Shown here: in pieces, positions 50,569-58,240 of the stretch
Numbering within the stretch: the stretch's first letter is position 1
Layout: every line of letters starts with the position of its first letter
Source of the DNA: Williamsia herbipolensis
Lineage (GTDB): Bacteria; Actinomycetota; Actinomycetes; Mycobacteriales; Mycobacteriaceae
DNA length: 64,000 nucleotides
Assembly: GCF_000964005.1 (NCBI RefSeq)
Contig: NZ_JXYP01000022.1
Coordinates: 29,303 to 93,302 of the forward strand
Reading direction: 5' to 3'
Position numbers and translations under genes: made by a program
The notes under the pieces: generated by a model
Told to the model about the DNA's origin: nothing
Databases searched by the model: none
What the model saw: the letters and a program-made list of their open reading frames with translations, nothing else

Positions 50569-50967
50569 ATGACCACCTCCGCACACGTCATCGGCCTCTC
50601 CGTCGTCGTCTCCGACATGGCCCGGGCCCTCGCGTTCTACCGCGCCGTCGGCATCGATGTCCCTGACGACCAGGACGACGCCCCGCACGCCGAGGTCGTC
50701 CTCGCCGGTGGCTTCCGGTTGATGTTCGACACGGCCGAGGTGATCACCTCGTTCGACCCGGGCTGGACACCGCCCGCGGGCGGTCATCGGGCTGCGCTCG
50801 CCGTCGACTGCTCGGACCCCGCGTCGGTGGATTCTCTCTACGCATCGCTGGTCGACGACGGGCACCGGGGGCACCTCGCGCCGTTCGACGCGGTGTGGGG
50901 TCAGCGGTATGCGGTGGTGCTCGATCCGGACGGCAACCCGGTCGATCTCTGCGCGACACTCGCGTGA
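50569..50967 (+). CDS. VOC-superfamily (glyoxalase/bleomycin resistance-like) protein
   Basis: A 132-residue single VOC module. It has the two beta-alpha-beta halves VIGLSVVVSDMARALAFYRAVGID and HRAALAVDCSDPASVDSLYASL, and ends with [17 protein letters not shown]. Small VOC proteins bind metal or antibiotics or work as isomerases; no specific role is clear. TAACGT ends 7 nt before the ATG, suggesting a leaderless mRNA. Its last 67 bp overlap the AraC gene that runs on the other strand. Confidence 0.86.
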   Translation: MTTSAHVIGLSVVVSDMARALAFYRAVGIDVPDDQDDAPHAEVVLAGGFRLMFDTAEVITSFDPGWTPPAGGHRAALAVDCSDPASVDSLYASLVDDGHRGHLAPFDAVWGQRYAVVLDPDGNPVDLCATLA

Positions 50968-51671
50968 CGTGGCGTCGGGCCGGCGACGTCGGACGGCGTC
51001 GACCCGACCATCGCTCGGAACTCCCGGAACATGTGCGAATAGTCGGAGTATCCGTGGCGGTGCGCGGTGTCGGTGAGCGAGAAACCCTCACGCAGTGAGC
51101 GACTCGCGTCCTCGACACGCAGGATGCGGTGCAGCGTCTTGGGTCCGTAGCCGAAGGCGTCGTCGGATCGGCGGCGCAGTTGCCGGGCGCTGAGTCCGAG
51201 CCGATCGGCGACGTCATCGATGCGGTCGCCGGCCCGGATCGCGGCAACCGTCGGACCGATCCAGTCGGGAACGCCGCCGCGGCGACGCACGGCCTCGGTG
51301 GCGAGCGACTCCAGCATTGCGCCGGGCGTCGTCGAACGCGCGACCGATTCCTCCCACCGCGATGCGTCCGCACCGAGGACGTCGGTCAGCGACAACTGTC
51401 GATCGCGCAGCTCGACCGCGGGCAGCCCCGTCACCACCGGCGCGACTCCGGGCGCGAGCCGGATGGCCGTCAACATCACCGCCGCGGACGTCTCGTGCTG
51501 CCGCGCGGCGGTGTCGGGGCCCGCGACCAGTACGCGCGAGCCGTCCCAGATCAGGTCGATGCAGCCATCGGGTCGCACGATCGACGGGCCCGGTTCGCAC
51601 CAGCGATTCCACACGGTCGCGGGCAGCGCCGTGGAGCGTCGCTCGCGGTAGCCGGTGGCGTGATCCACCAC
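50901..51671 (-). CDS. AraC-family transcriptional regulator
   Basis: A 256-residue regulator. The N-terminal part ([35 protein letters not shown]) is the DUF6597-type domain of AraC-like proteins. The C-terminal HTH pair is [34 protein letters not shown] and [26 protein letters not shown]. Start is GTG at 51671, or the next GTG codon. It is divergent from dapD over only 28 bp and antisense to the end of the VOC gene, which it may regulate. Confidence 0.85.
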   Translation of the reverse strand: MVDHATGYRERRSTALPATVWNRWCEPGPSIVRPDGCIDLIWDGSRVLVAGPDTAARQHETSAAVMLTAIRLAPGVAPVVTGLPAVELRDRQLSLTDVLGADASRWEESVARSTTPGAMLESLATEAVRRRGGVPDWIGPTVAAIRAGDRIDDVADRLGLSARQLRRRSDDAFGYGPKTLHRILRVEDASRSLREGFSLTDTAHRHGYSDYSHMFREFRAMVGSTPSDVAGPTPRHASVAQRSTGLPSGSSTTAYR

Positions 51672-51699
51672 CTCAGTATCGCCGGTAGGGTGTGCTCCC

Positions 51700-52656
51700 G
51701 TGACTGAAGCGACATCAGCAGCCGGAACCGGGATCGCCACCATCACCGACAGCGGTCAGGTGCTCGACACCTGGTTTCCCGCTCCGGAACTGGGCGCGGG
51801 CGGCGAGTCGGGGACCGTGCAGCACAGCGGTGACGACATCCCCGCCGACCTGCGTCCCCTCGTCGGCAGCGATGAGGCCCGCGGCGTGCGGACCGTCGCG
51901 GTGACGACCACGATCGCCGATCTGTCGCAGGCCCCGACCGACGCACACGATGTCTACCTGCGCCTGCACCTGCTGTCGCATCGCCTCGTGGCGCCCCACG
52001 GCCTCAACCTCGACGGCCAGTTCGGGCTGCTCGCCAACGTCGTGTGGACCAACCACGGACCGTGTGCCGTCGAGGGTTTCGAGCTGACGCGCGCACGGCT
52101 ACGCGCCCGTGGGCCGGTCGCGGTGAACAGCATCGACAAGTTCCCGCGCATGGTCGACTACGTGGTGCCGTCGGGTGTGCGGATCGGCGACGCCGACCGC
52201 GTCCGTCTCGGTGCGCACCTCGCGAGCGGCACCACGGTGATGCACGAGGGATTCGTGAACTTCAACGCCGGCACGCTCGGCAATTCGATGGTCGAGGGCC
52301 GTATCTCGGCCGGCGTCGTCGTCGGTGACGGTTCGGATGTCGGTGGTGGCGCGTCGATCATGGGCACGCTGTCCGGTGGTGGCACACAGGTGATCTCGCT
52401 CGGCGAGCGTTGTCTGCTGGGCGCCAACTCGGGCTGCGGGATCTCCCTCGGCGACGACTGCGTCATCGAAGCGGGGCTCTACGTCACCGCGGGCACCAAG
52501 GTCACCGGCCCCGACGGCACCGCGGTGAAGGCACGCGACCTCTCGGGCACGAACAACCTGCTGTTCCGCCGCAACAGTGTCAGCGGCGCGGTCGAGGTCG
52601 TGCCGTGGAAGGGCGACGGCATCGCCCTCAACGCGGCCCTGCACGCGAACGACTGA
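51700..52656 (+). CDS. dapD: Tetrahydrodipicolinate N-succinyltransferase
   Basis: A 318-residue actinobacterial-type DapD. The central left-handed beta-helix runs over residues 150-270 ([58 protein letters not shown]). It succinylates tetrahydrodipicolinate using succinyl-CoA. TAGGGT ends 8 nt before the GTG, which suggests a leaderless mRNA. A hairpin follows its stop, before dapC on the other strand. Confidence 0.95.
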   Translation: MTEATSAAGTGIATITDSGQVLDTWFPAPELGAGGESGTVQHSGDDIPADLRPLVGSDEARGVRTVAVTTTIADLSQAPTDAHDVYLRLHLLSHRLVAPHGLNLDGQFGLLANVVWTNHGPCAVEGFELTRARLRARGPVAVNSIDKFPRMVDYVVPSGVRIGDADRVRLGAHLASGTTVMHEGFVNFNAGTLGNSMVEGRISAGVVVGDGSDVGGGASIMGTLSGGGTQVISLGERCLLGANSGCGISLGDDCVIEAGLYVTAGTKVTGPDGTAVKARDLSGTNNLLFRRNSVSGAVEVVPWKGDGIALNAALHAND

Positions 52657-52678
52657 CCCGGGCCCTGGGAGCATCACC

Positions 52679-52725
52679 GATCCGATGCGATTGTTCTCGC
52701 TGAGCGGGAAGAACCGCATGGGATC
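52679..52725. terminator. Hairpin between the convergent dapD and dapC genes
   Basis: GATCCGATGCG (52679-52689) pairs with 52715-52725 with one mismatch, and GTTCT/AGAAC pair inside. It lies in the 90-bp gap between the two stops, so it could end transcription in both directions. No T-tract. Confidence 0.55.
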
Positions 52726-52746
52726 GCGTGGTGGATCCTGCCGGTG

Positions 52747-53865
52747 TCAGTCGACGGTGAGGCGTGCGGCGGCAGCGGCGATGCGCTCGTCGGTCGCGGT
52801 CAGCGCCAGGCGCACGTGCTTCGTGCCGGCGGGGCCGTAGAACTCCCCCGGCGCGGCGAGGATGCCGCGCTCGGCCAGCCACGCGACCGTGTCACGGCAG
52901 GGTTCGTCGCGGGTGGCCCACAGGTACAGACCGGCCTCGGAGTGGTCGATCCGGAACCCGGCGTGGCGCACGGCGGTCGACAGCACGACGCGACGGTTGA
53001 GGTAGCGCTCGCGTTGCACGGCGACGTGGTCGTCGTCGCTGAGCGCCGCCAGCATCGCGGTCTGCACGGGGTACGGGACGATCAGTCCCGCGTGCTTGCG
53101 CACCGCGAGCAGCTCGGCGACGAGCGCGGGGTCGCCGGCGAAGAACCCGGCCCGGTAGCCGGCGAGGTTGGAGATCTTCGACAACGAGTGCACGGCGAGC
53201 AGGCCGGTGGTGTCGCCGTCGGAGACGCGCGGATCGAGGATCGACACCGCCTCGGCGTCCCACGCGAGACCGAGATAGCACTCGTCGGAGATGACGATCG
53301 CGCCCCGTTCGCGGGCCCAGGCGACGACCTTGCGCAGGTGGTCGACACCGAGAACCGCGCCGGTGGGGTTCGACGGCGAGTTGATGAAGACCGCACCGGG
53401 ATTCGTCGGACCGAGGGCGAACAGCGAATCCGAGCGCACCGGACGGGCACCGGCGAGCAGGACCCCGACCTCGTAGGTCGGATAGGCGACCTCGGGGATC
53501 ACGATGTCGTCGCCGGGGCCGAAGCCGAGGAGCGACACGACCGAGGCGATGGCCTCCTTGGTCCCGATGAGCGGCAGGATCGACGACGCGTCGACGTCGG
53601 CGATGCCGTACCGGCGGATCAGTGCGGCGGCCGCGGCGTCGCGCAGCGCGGTGGTACCCGAGGTGGTCGGGTAGCCGGGGAACCCGGCGCCGTCGTCGAG
53701 ACCGCGGCGGATGACGTCGGCGATCTCGTCGACAGGTGTCCCGACCGACAGGTCGACGATGCCGTCGGGATGCACTGCCGCGGTGGCCTTGGCCTCGGTG
53801 AGGGTGTCCCACGGGAAGTCGGGCAGCGTCGCCGCCACCGACCGCCGCGCGGTCTTGTCGGTCAC
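52747..53865 (-). CDS. dapC: Succinyldiaminopimelate aminotransferase (actinobacterial DapC)
   Basis: A 372-residue fold-type I aminotransferase. NSPSNPTGAVLG, ISDECYLGL and SLSKISNLAGYRAGF give the PLP pocket, with the Schiff-base lysine in SLSK. It forms N-succinyl-LL-diaminopimelate. The start is GTG at 53865, overlapping the fdxC stop by four bases (GTGA), the same fdxC-dapC pairing as in mycobacteria (Rv1177-Rv1178). Confidence 0.93.
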   Translation of the reverse strand: MTDKTARRSVAATLPDFPWDTLTEAKATAAVHPDGIVDLSVGTPVDEIADVIRRGLDDGAGFPGYPTTSGTTALRDAAAAALIRRYGIADVDASSILPLIGTKEAIASVVSLLGFGPGDDIVIPEVAYPTYEVGVLLAGARPVRSDSLFALGPTNPGAVFINSPSNPTGAVLGVDHLRKVVAWARERGAIVISDECYLGLAWDAEAVSILDPRVSDGDTTGLLAVHSLSKISNLAGYRAGFFAGDPALVAELLAVRKHAGLIVPYPVQTAMLAALSDDDHVAVQRERYLNRRVVLSTAVRHAGFRIDHSEAGLYLWATRDEPCRDTVAWLAERGILAAPGEFYGPAGTKHVRLALTATDERIAAAAARLTVD

Positions 53866-54188
53866 TCTTCGGTGTTCATGGGTGGCAGACCCTTGATGAA
53901 CGACGGATCGTTCGAGGTCTTGCCGACCTTGCTGGCGCCGCCCGGCGACCCCAGATCGTCGAAGAAGTCGACGTTGGCCTTGACGTACGGCTCCCACTCG
54001 TCGGGGACGTCGTCCTCGTAGAAGATGGCCTCCACCGGGCAGACCGGTTCGCAGGCACCGCAGTCGACGCACTCGTCGGGCTGGATGTAGAGCATCCGGT
54101 CACCCTCGTAGATGCAATCCACCGGGCACTCCTCGACGCAGGCCCGATCCAGCAGGTCCACACACGGCTCGGCGATGATGTACGTCAA
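53862..54188 (-). CDS. fdxC: 7Fe ferredoxin
   Basis: A 108-residue ferredoxin, exactly the length of M. tuberculosis FdxC. CVDLLDRACVEECPVDC holds the 3Fe-type cluster cysteines and CVDCGACEPVCPVEA the 4Fe-4S set. It transfers electrons in the cytoplasm. The start is probably a TTG at 54188: AAGGAG lies 8 nt before it and the protein then begins MTYIIAEPCV, as its homologues do. The GTG codons at 54197 and 54209 are alternatives but fit worse. It is co-translated with dapC. Confidence 0.92.
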   Translation of the reverse strand: MTYIIAEPCVDLLDRACVEECPVDCIYEGDRMLYIQPDECVDCGACEPVCPVEAIFYEDDVPDEWEPYVKANVDFFDDLGSPGGASKVGKTSNDPSFIKGLPPMNTEE

Positions 54189-54378
54189 CTCGGTCACTCC
54201 TTCACTCACGTGGTGCTCTCCGCACTCGCGTCGCGGCACCCGCCGCACGACACCTGAGCTCCAGTATCCCGCCTGACGGGCCCACGGTCACATCCGGGGC
54301 GACGGACCGGAAGGCAGCGCCGACACGATGCCCACGAGTTACTGAGCCCAACTAACCGCAAACGGTCAGAATGACCCC

Positions 54379-55593
54379 ATGCACTACGTGATCGGGGTCG
54401 TCGGACTCCTCGTGTTCGGACTGCTCGCATGGCTGCCGAGCACGGACCGCTCCCAGGTGAAGCGCAAGCTCCGGCCCATCGCGGTCATGCTCCTCATCGA
54501 GGTCGCGCTGAGCCTGGCACTGCTGAAGACCGGTGCCGGCACCGACGTCATCCGCGGGATCGAGAGCGGCTTCGACCACCTGCTGGGGTACGCCGCCGAG
54601 GGCACGACGTTCGTGTTCGGCGACCTCACCGATGTCGACAAGAACCCCTCCACGTCACCGCCGTTCCTGCTCAGCGTGCTGATGCCGATCGTGTTCATCT
54701 CGGCGCTGATCGGAATCCTGCAATACACGAAGATCCTGCCGTTGGTGGTCACCGTCATCGGCACCGCGCTGTCGAAGGTGAACGGCATGGGAAAGCTGGA
54801 GTCGTTCAACGCGGTCGCCTCGGCCCTGCTCGGCCAGTCCGAGGTGTTCATCTCGGTCAAGAAACTGCTGCCGGTGCTCCCGGCGCACCGGATGTACACC
54901 CTTGCCGCGTCGGCGATGTCGACGGTGTCCGCGTCGATCCTGGGCGCCTACCTCCAGCTCATCGACGCGCGGTTCGTCATCACCGCGATCGTGCTGAACC
55001 TCTTCGGCGCGTTCATCGTGGTGTCGTTGATCAACCCCTACGACCCCGCGCCCGACTCCGATGTCGACGCGCTGGTCGCCGGCGGTGGACGCGACACGCG
55101 GCCCCGGCAGTCGTTCTTCGAGATGCTCGGCGAGTACATCCTCGACGGGTTCAAGGTCGCGTTCACCGTCGGCGCGATGCTGATCGGGTTCATCGCGCTG
55201 ATCGCGATGCTCAACGGCATCTTCTCGGGCCTGTTCGGCGGCACCACGTTCCAGGACGTCCTCGGCTACGCGTTCTCGCCGTTGGCGTATCTGACCGGTA
55301 TCCCGTGGGACGAATCGGTGGCGGCGGGGAAGTTCATGGCCACCAAGCTCGTGGCCAACGAGGTCGTGGCGATGCTGCAACTCACCTCCGGCGACGACGA
55401 CCTCTCGGCGCGGACGATCGCGATCGTCTCCACGTTCCTCGTGTCGTTCGCGAACTTCTCCTCGATCGGCTCTACGGGGCGACGCTGGTCAGTTTCATCA
55501 GCGCCACCATCGTCGGCCTCGTCGTCTGAGTTGTCCGGTTCTTCTGAGCGGTCCGGTCGCATCGAGTCCGCCTTCGAATCAGCGGGCCTGTAA
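54379..55593 (+). CDS. NupC-type concentrative nucleoside transporter, C-terminus frameshifted
   Basis: A 404-residue reading frame. Residues 1-363 are a CNT transporter: hydrophobic helices and the core motifs LLGQSEVFISVKKLLP, TVSASILGAYLQL and ATKLVANEVVAMLQL. After SFANFSSIG (about 55470) the frame turns into Ser/Arg-rich sequence lacking any helix. The expected last helix, LYGATLVSFISATIVGLVV, is coded in a different frame at 55473-55529. About 25 residues that normally join the two are missing, so a frame-changing deletion has removed the end. The transporter is probably damaged. CAGAAT ends 6 nt before the ATG. It is divergent from fdxC. Confidence 0.82.
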   Translation: MHYVIGVVGLLVFGLLAWLPSTDRSQVKRKLRPIAVMLLIEVALSLALLKTGAGTDVIRGIESGFDHLLGYAAEGTTFVFGDLTDVDKNPSTSPPFLLSVLMPIVFISALIGILQYTKILPLVVTVIGTALSKVNGMGKLESFNAVASALLGQSEVFISVKKLLPVLPAHRMYTLAASAMSTVSASILGAYLQLIDARFVITAIVLNLFGAFIVVSLINPYDPAPDSDVDALVAGGGRDTRPRQSFFEMLGEYILDGFKVAFTVGAMLIGFIALIAMLNGIFSGLFGGTTFQDVLGYAFSPLAYLTGIPWDESVAAGKFMATKLVANEVVAMLQLTSGDDDLSARTIAIVSTFLVSFANFSSIGSTGRRWSVSSAPPSSASSSELSGSSERSGRIESAFESAGL

Positions 55594-55710
55594 CCCTCCC
55601 CCGATGGGCGGATCGGCGGGATGGTGCATGGGTGCTTCATCACCCCACCTCCCGACGCTGTCGCGGCTGAGAACACCTCGCCCCCGACCCGCGACCTGAG
55701 GAGAACCCCG

Positions 55711-56283
55711 ATGACCACGACCATCTCCCCCTTCACCGCCTCCCCTCTCACCGCCCGCACGCTCCCCCGTCGGCCGGTGCCGACGAGGGTGCTGCCGACG
55801 CGACTGTGCCCGGCTGACCTGCTGCGACTGACCGACCAGACCGCCGCCGACATCCTCGACGGGAAACACGACACCGCGTTGCCGGACCAGTGGGACGACG
55901 TCGCTCGCTGGTCGACCCGGCTGCACTCCGACGACGACGTCGACATCTGGCTGATCAGCTGGACCGAGGGCACCTCCACCGAACTCCACGACCATGCCGG
56001 ATCGCTCGGCGCGCTGACGGTGCTGTCGGGGTCGTTGACCGAGTCCCGCTGGACCGGGCGCGGTCTGCGCGATCGTGTGCTCGACGCGGGCGATCAGGCC
56101 TCGTTCCCCCTGGGCTGGGTGCATGATGTGATGCGCACACCGGGTACCGCACCCTCGGCCGACCCGACGTTGAGCGTGCACGCGTACTCGCCGCCGCTCA
56201 GCGCGATGAGCTACTACGAGGTCACCGCGGAACAGTCGCTGCGCCGGGTGCGCACCGAACTGACCGACGTGCCCGAGAAATGA
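55711..56283 (+). CDS. Cysteine dioxygenase-like cupin protein
   Basis: A 190-residue cupin of the cysteine dioxygenase type I family. ISWTEGTSTELHDHAGSLGALTVLSGSL supplies two iron histidines and the Glu-side strand, and FPLGWVHDVM the third His. It likely oxidises L-cysteine to cysteine sulfinate. GAGGAG stands 7 nt before the ATG at 55711. It is the first gene of an operon with a rhodanese and an unknown gene. Confidence 0.85.
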   Translation: MTTTISPFTASPLTARTLPRRPVPTRVLPTRLCPADLLRLTDQTAADILDGKHDTALPDQWDDVARWSTRLHSDDDVDIWLISWTEGTSTELHDHAGSLGALTVLSGSLTESRWTGRGLRDRVLDAGDQASFPLGWVHDVMRTPGTAPSADPTLSVHAYSPPLSAMSYYEVTAEQSLRRVRTELTDVPEK

Positions 56284-56325
56284 GTGCTCACCCACGATGA
56301 GACGACACAGGACAGGTGTCACCCC

Positions 56326-56688
56326 GTGACGACCATCGACGACGTGCTCGCCGCGGCCCGCTCCCGCATCGACCGTCTGCCCGCCGAGCGGGTCGCCGAC
56401 GAACTCGCCGCGGGCGCGATCCTCGTCGACATCCGACCCGCCGCGCAGCGCGCGGTCGAGGGCGAGTCCCCCGACGCGATCCTCATCGAGCGCAACGTGC
56501 TCGAGTGGCGCTGCGACCCGGCCAGCGACGCGCGCATCGACGCCGCGGTGGACCACGACGTGCGCTGGATCATCCTGTGCCAGCAGGGCTACACCTCGAG
56601 TCTCGCCGCAGCAGCCCTGCAGGAACTCGGGTTGCACCGTGCCACCGACGTCATCGGCGGTCACGAGGCGCTCGCCGCCCTGCGATGA
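56326..56688 (+). CDS. Rhodanese-like domain protein
   Basis: A 120-residue single rhodanese domain. The CH2A-type strand is AILVDIRPAAQRAVEGE and the active loop LCQQGYTSS carries the sulfur-accepting Cys. It probably moves sulfane sulfur and partners the cysteine dioxygenase upstream. GTG at 56326 is used; a GTG at 56284 would add 14 residues. The stop overlaps the next ATG (ATGA). Confidence 0.85.
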   Translation: MTTIDDVLAAARSRIDRLPAERVADELAAGAILVDIRPAAQRAVEGESPDAILIERNVLEWRCDPASDARIDAAVDHDVRWIILCQQGYTSSLAAAALQELGLHRATDVIGGHEALAALR

Positions 56689-57344
56689 CGCCCACGGCGC
56701 CGCAATCGCTCGCGCAGGCGGCGACGTTGTCCTCGTCCGACCTCCTTGCGCTCCACCGCGATCTGTCCGCACCGACGATCGACGAGATCGTCGGCGAACA
56801 CCCGAGCGCGTTCCCCCACGACACCGAAGCCGACGCACGGGACTTCTTCGTGCGGCGGGGCCGTGGGCTCTGGCTCGGCAAGGCCTACAGCGCCCCGTGT
56901 CACGACGCCGTCGACGGCATCGGCGAGGGCTACAACCTGTGGCGACACGGGGACACGGTGGTGCGCGCGGAACGGTTCTCGTGGCGGATCGAGCCGTCGG
57001 CGACCGACGGGCGTGATGCCCTGGTGATGCGGTACCGGGCGTTCGGATCCGTCTCGGGCGCACTCGATCTCGTCGACGAGGTACGCACACTCGTCCCGGG
57101 GTCGCTGTTCCTCGGGATCTATCACACCCGGATCGCACTACCGGGTTTCACCGGTGCGCAGCGCGGCCCCCGCAGCGGGCCCGCGGTCTTCCTCCTCGGC
57201 CCCGCCACCGAGCCCACCCGAGGCGTCGACGACGCGTCGGCGGAGACCGGACACCGGTCGCTCGCCCACGTCGCACTGGGCGCGCTCACCGCGCCGCCGC
57301 GCATCCGACCGTGGGTCGCACGGGCGACGAGACGGCTCGTCTGA
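56685..57344 (+). CDS. Conserved-looking protein of unknown function, rhodanese-linked
   Basis: I do not recognise this 219-residue protein. It has no signal peptide or membrane helix. The middle is rich in Trp, Gly and Arg (FVRRGRGLWLGKAYS, YNLWRHGDTVVRAERFSWRIEP), followed by strand-like ALVMRYRAFGSVSGALDLVDEV and LVPGSLFLGIYHTRIAL, which suggests a beta-barrel or lipocalin-like fold. The ATGA overlap with the rhodanese gene makes it a true operon member. A link to cysteine sulfur chemistry is inferred only from position. Confidence 0.75.
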   Translation: MTPTAPQSLAQAATLSSSDLLALHRDLSAPTIDEIVGEHPSAFPHDTEADARDFFVRRGRGLWLGKAYSAPCHDAVDGIGEGYNLWRHGDTVVRAERFSWRIEPSATDGRDALVMRYRAFGSVSGALDLVDEVRTLVPGSLFLGIYHTRIALPGFTGAQRGPRSGPAVFLLGPATEPTRGVDDASAETGHRSLAHVALGALTAPPRIRPWVARATRRLV

Positions 57345-57426
57345 CCGTCGGCGGCCGCGACCGCGGGAGAACGCGAGTGCGGCGCCGACAGGCCTCGTCG
57401 GTCAGGGTGTCGCCGAGGCGATCGGA

Positions 57427-58224
57427 TCAGACACGCACGGGCGCACGGAGGCTGGCCACCGCGGCCTCGGTCGCGCGTCGCAACGCCGACTGCTCCCCCA
57501 CGTAGTCCGCGACCGCGCCGACGACGGGCAGTGCACTCAGCAGGCGCCACGGTTGCTTCGGCGACGGGCGGTGCGAGAGGACGTCGGTGATCGAACGCAG
57601 CAGGCCGACCACCGACCCGACCGACCTCACCAGACCCATCGGGGTCAGGTCACGGTGCGGATCGGCGGCGACCTGCACCGCCTTCTCGACGCGGGCCACC
57701 CCGCGGGCGTCGGCGCCGGTCGGCTTCTGCGACAACACGACCCGCGAGTCGATGATCCGGTCGCACAGCACCGCGATGAGCTGATCGGTCTGATCGAAAC
57801 GGTCGTGCACGCCGTGCACCCGCTGGACCGCGCAGATGATGAAGGCCTGGTGGGCGAAGCCGAGCAGATCCTGGACGGGCAGACGGTCGGCGAGCACGCC
57901 GAAAACACCGGGATAGGCGACCAGTGCGGTGCTCAGGCGTCCCACCCGGCCGACCCACCACTCGGTGCGTTGCTCGACACTCCACTTCTCCCGCGTCCGC
58001 GTCCCCGGGACGCCCGACGAGTCGGTGAACCACTGTAGGGCGCGTGTCGCCGTACCCAGCAGGGAGTCGTCTCCCGGCCGCGGGTCGAACGTCATCTGCT
58101 TGATGCCGAAGGCATCCCAGTGCTCCACCGCGTCGAGCACCGGGTTGATCACGCCGGTCGCGGTGTAGAGCACCCGCGCGATGTCGTGGTCGGAGATCGA
58201 CGGGTGCGGCGATGTGGGGGCCAT
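57427..58224 (-). CDS. Protein of unknown function upstream of fbiC-end
   Basis: I do not recognise this 265-residue protein. It is mostly helical with a Trp-rich N-terminal half (ALQWFTDSSGVPG, EQRTEWWVGRVGRLSTALVAYPGVFGVL) and a moderately hydrophobic stretch LLSALPVVGAVADYVG near the C-terminus that is weak for a membrane helix. It follows fbiC by 16 bp on the same strand and so may be co-transcribed. Codon use looks like its neighbours. Confidence 0.72.
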   Translation of the reverse strand: MAPTSPHPSISDHDIARVLYTATGVINPVLDAVEHWDAFGIKQMTFDPRPGDDSLLGTATRALQWFTDSSGVPGTRTREKWSVEQRTEWWVGRVGRLSTALVAYPGVFGVLADRLPVQDLLGFAHQAFIICAVQRVHGVHDRFDQTDQLIAVLCDRIIDSRVVLSQKPTGADARGVARVEKAVQVAADPHRDLTPMGLVRSVGSVVGLLRSITDVLSHRPSPKQPWRLLSALPVVGAVADYVGEQSALRRATEAAVASLRAPVRV

Positions 58225-58240
58225 GGGTCTCCTCGCGTGG

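Noticed and set aside
54364..54376. GGTCA-GAA-TGACC palindrome just before the NupC start as an operator
   Set aside because: Arms of only five bases and overlap with the likely -10; no regulator nearby. Too weak to list.
55660..55700. Possible TPP riboswitch before the cysteine dioxygenase gene (CTGAGA ... ACCCGCGACCTGA)
   Set aside because: Two short consensus pieces occur in the right order, but the second half of the thi-box is missing and the ATG follows at once. The gene has no thiamine link.
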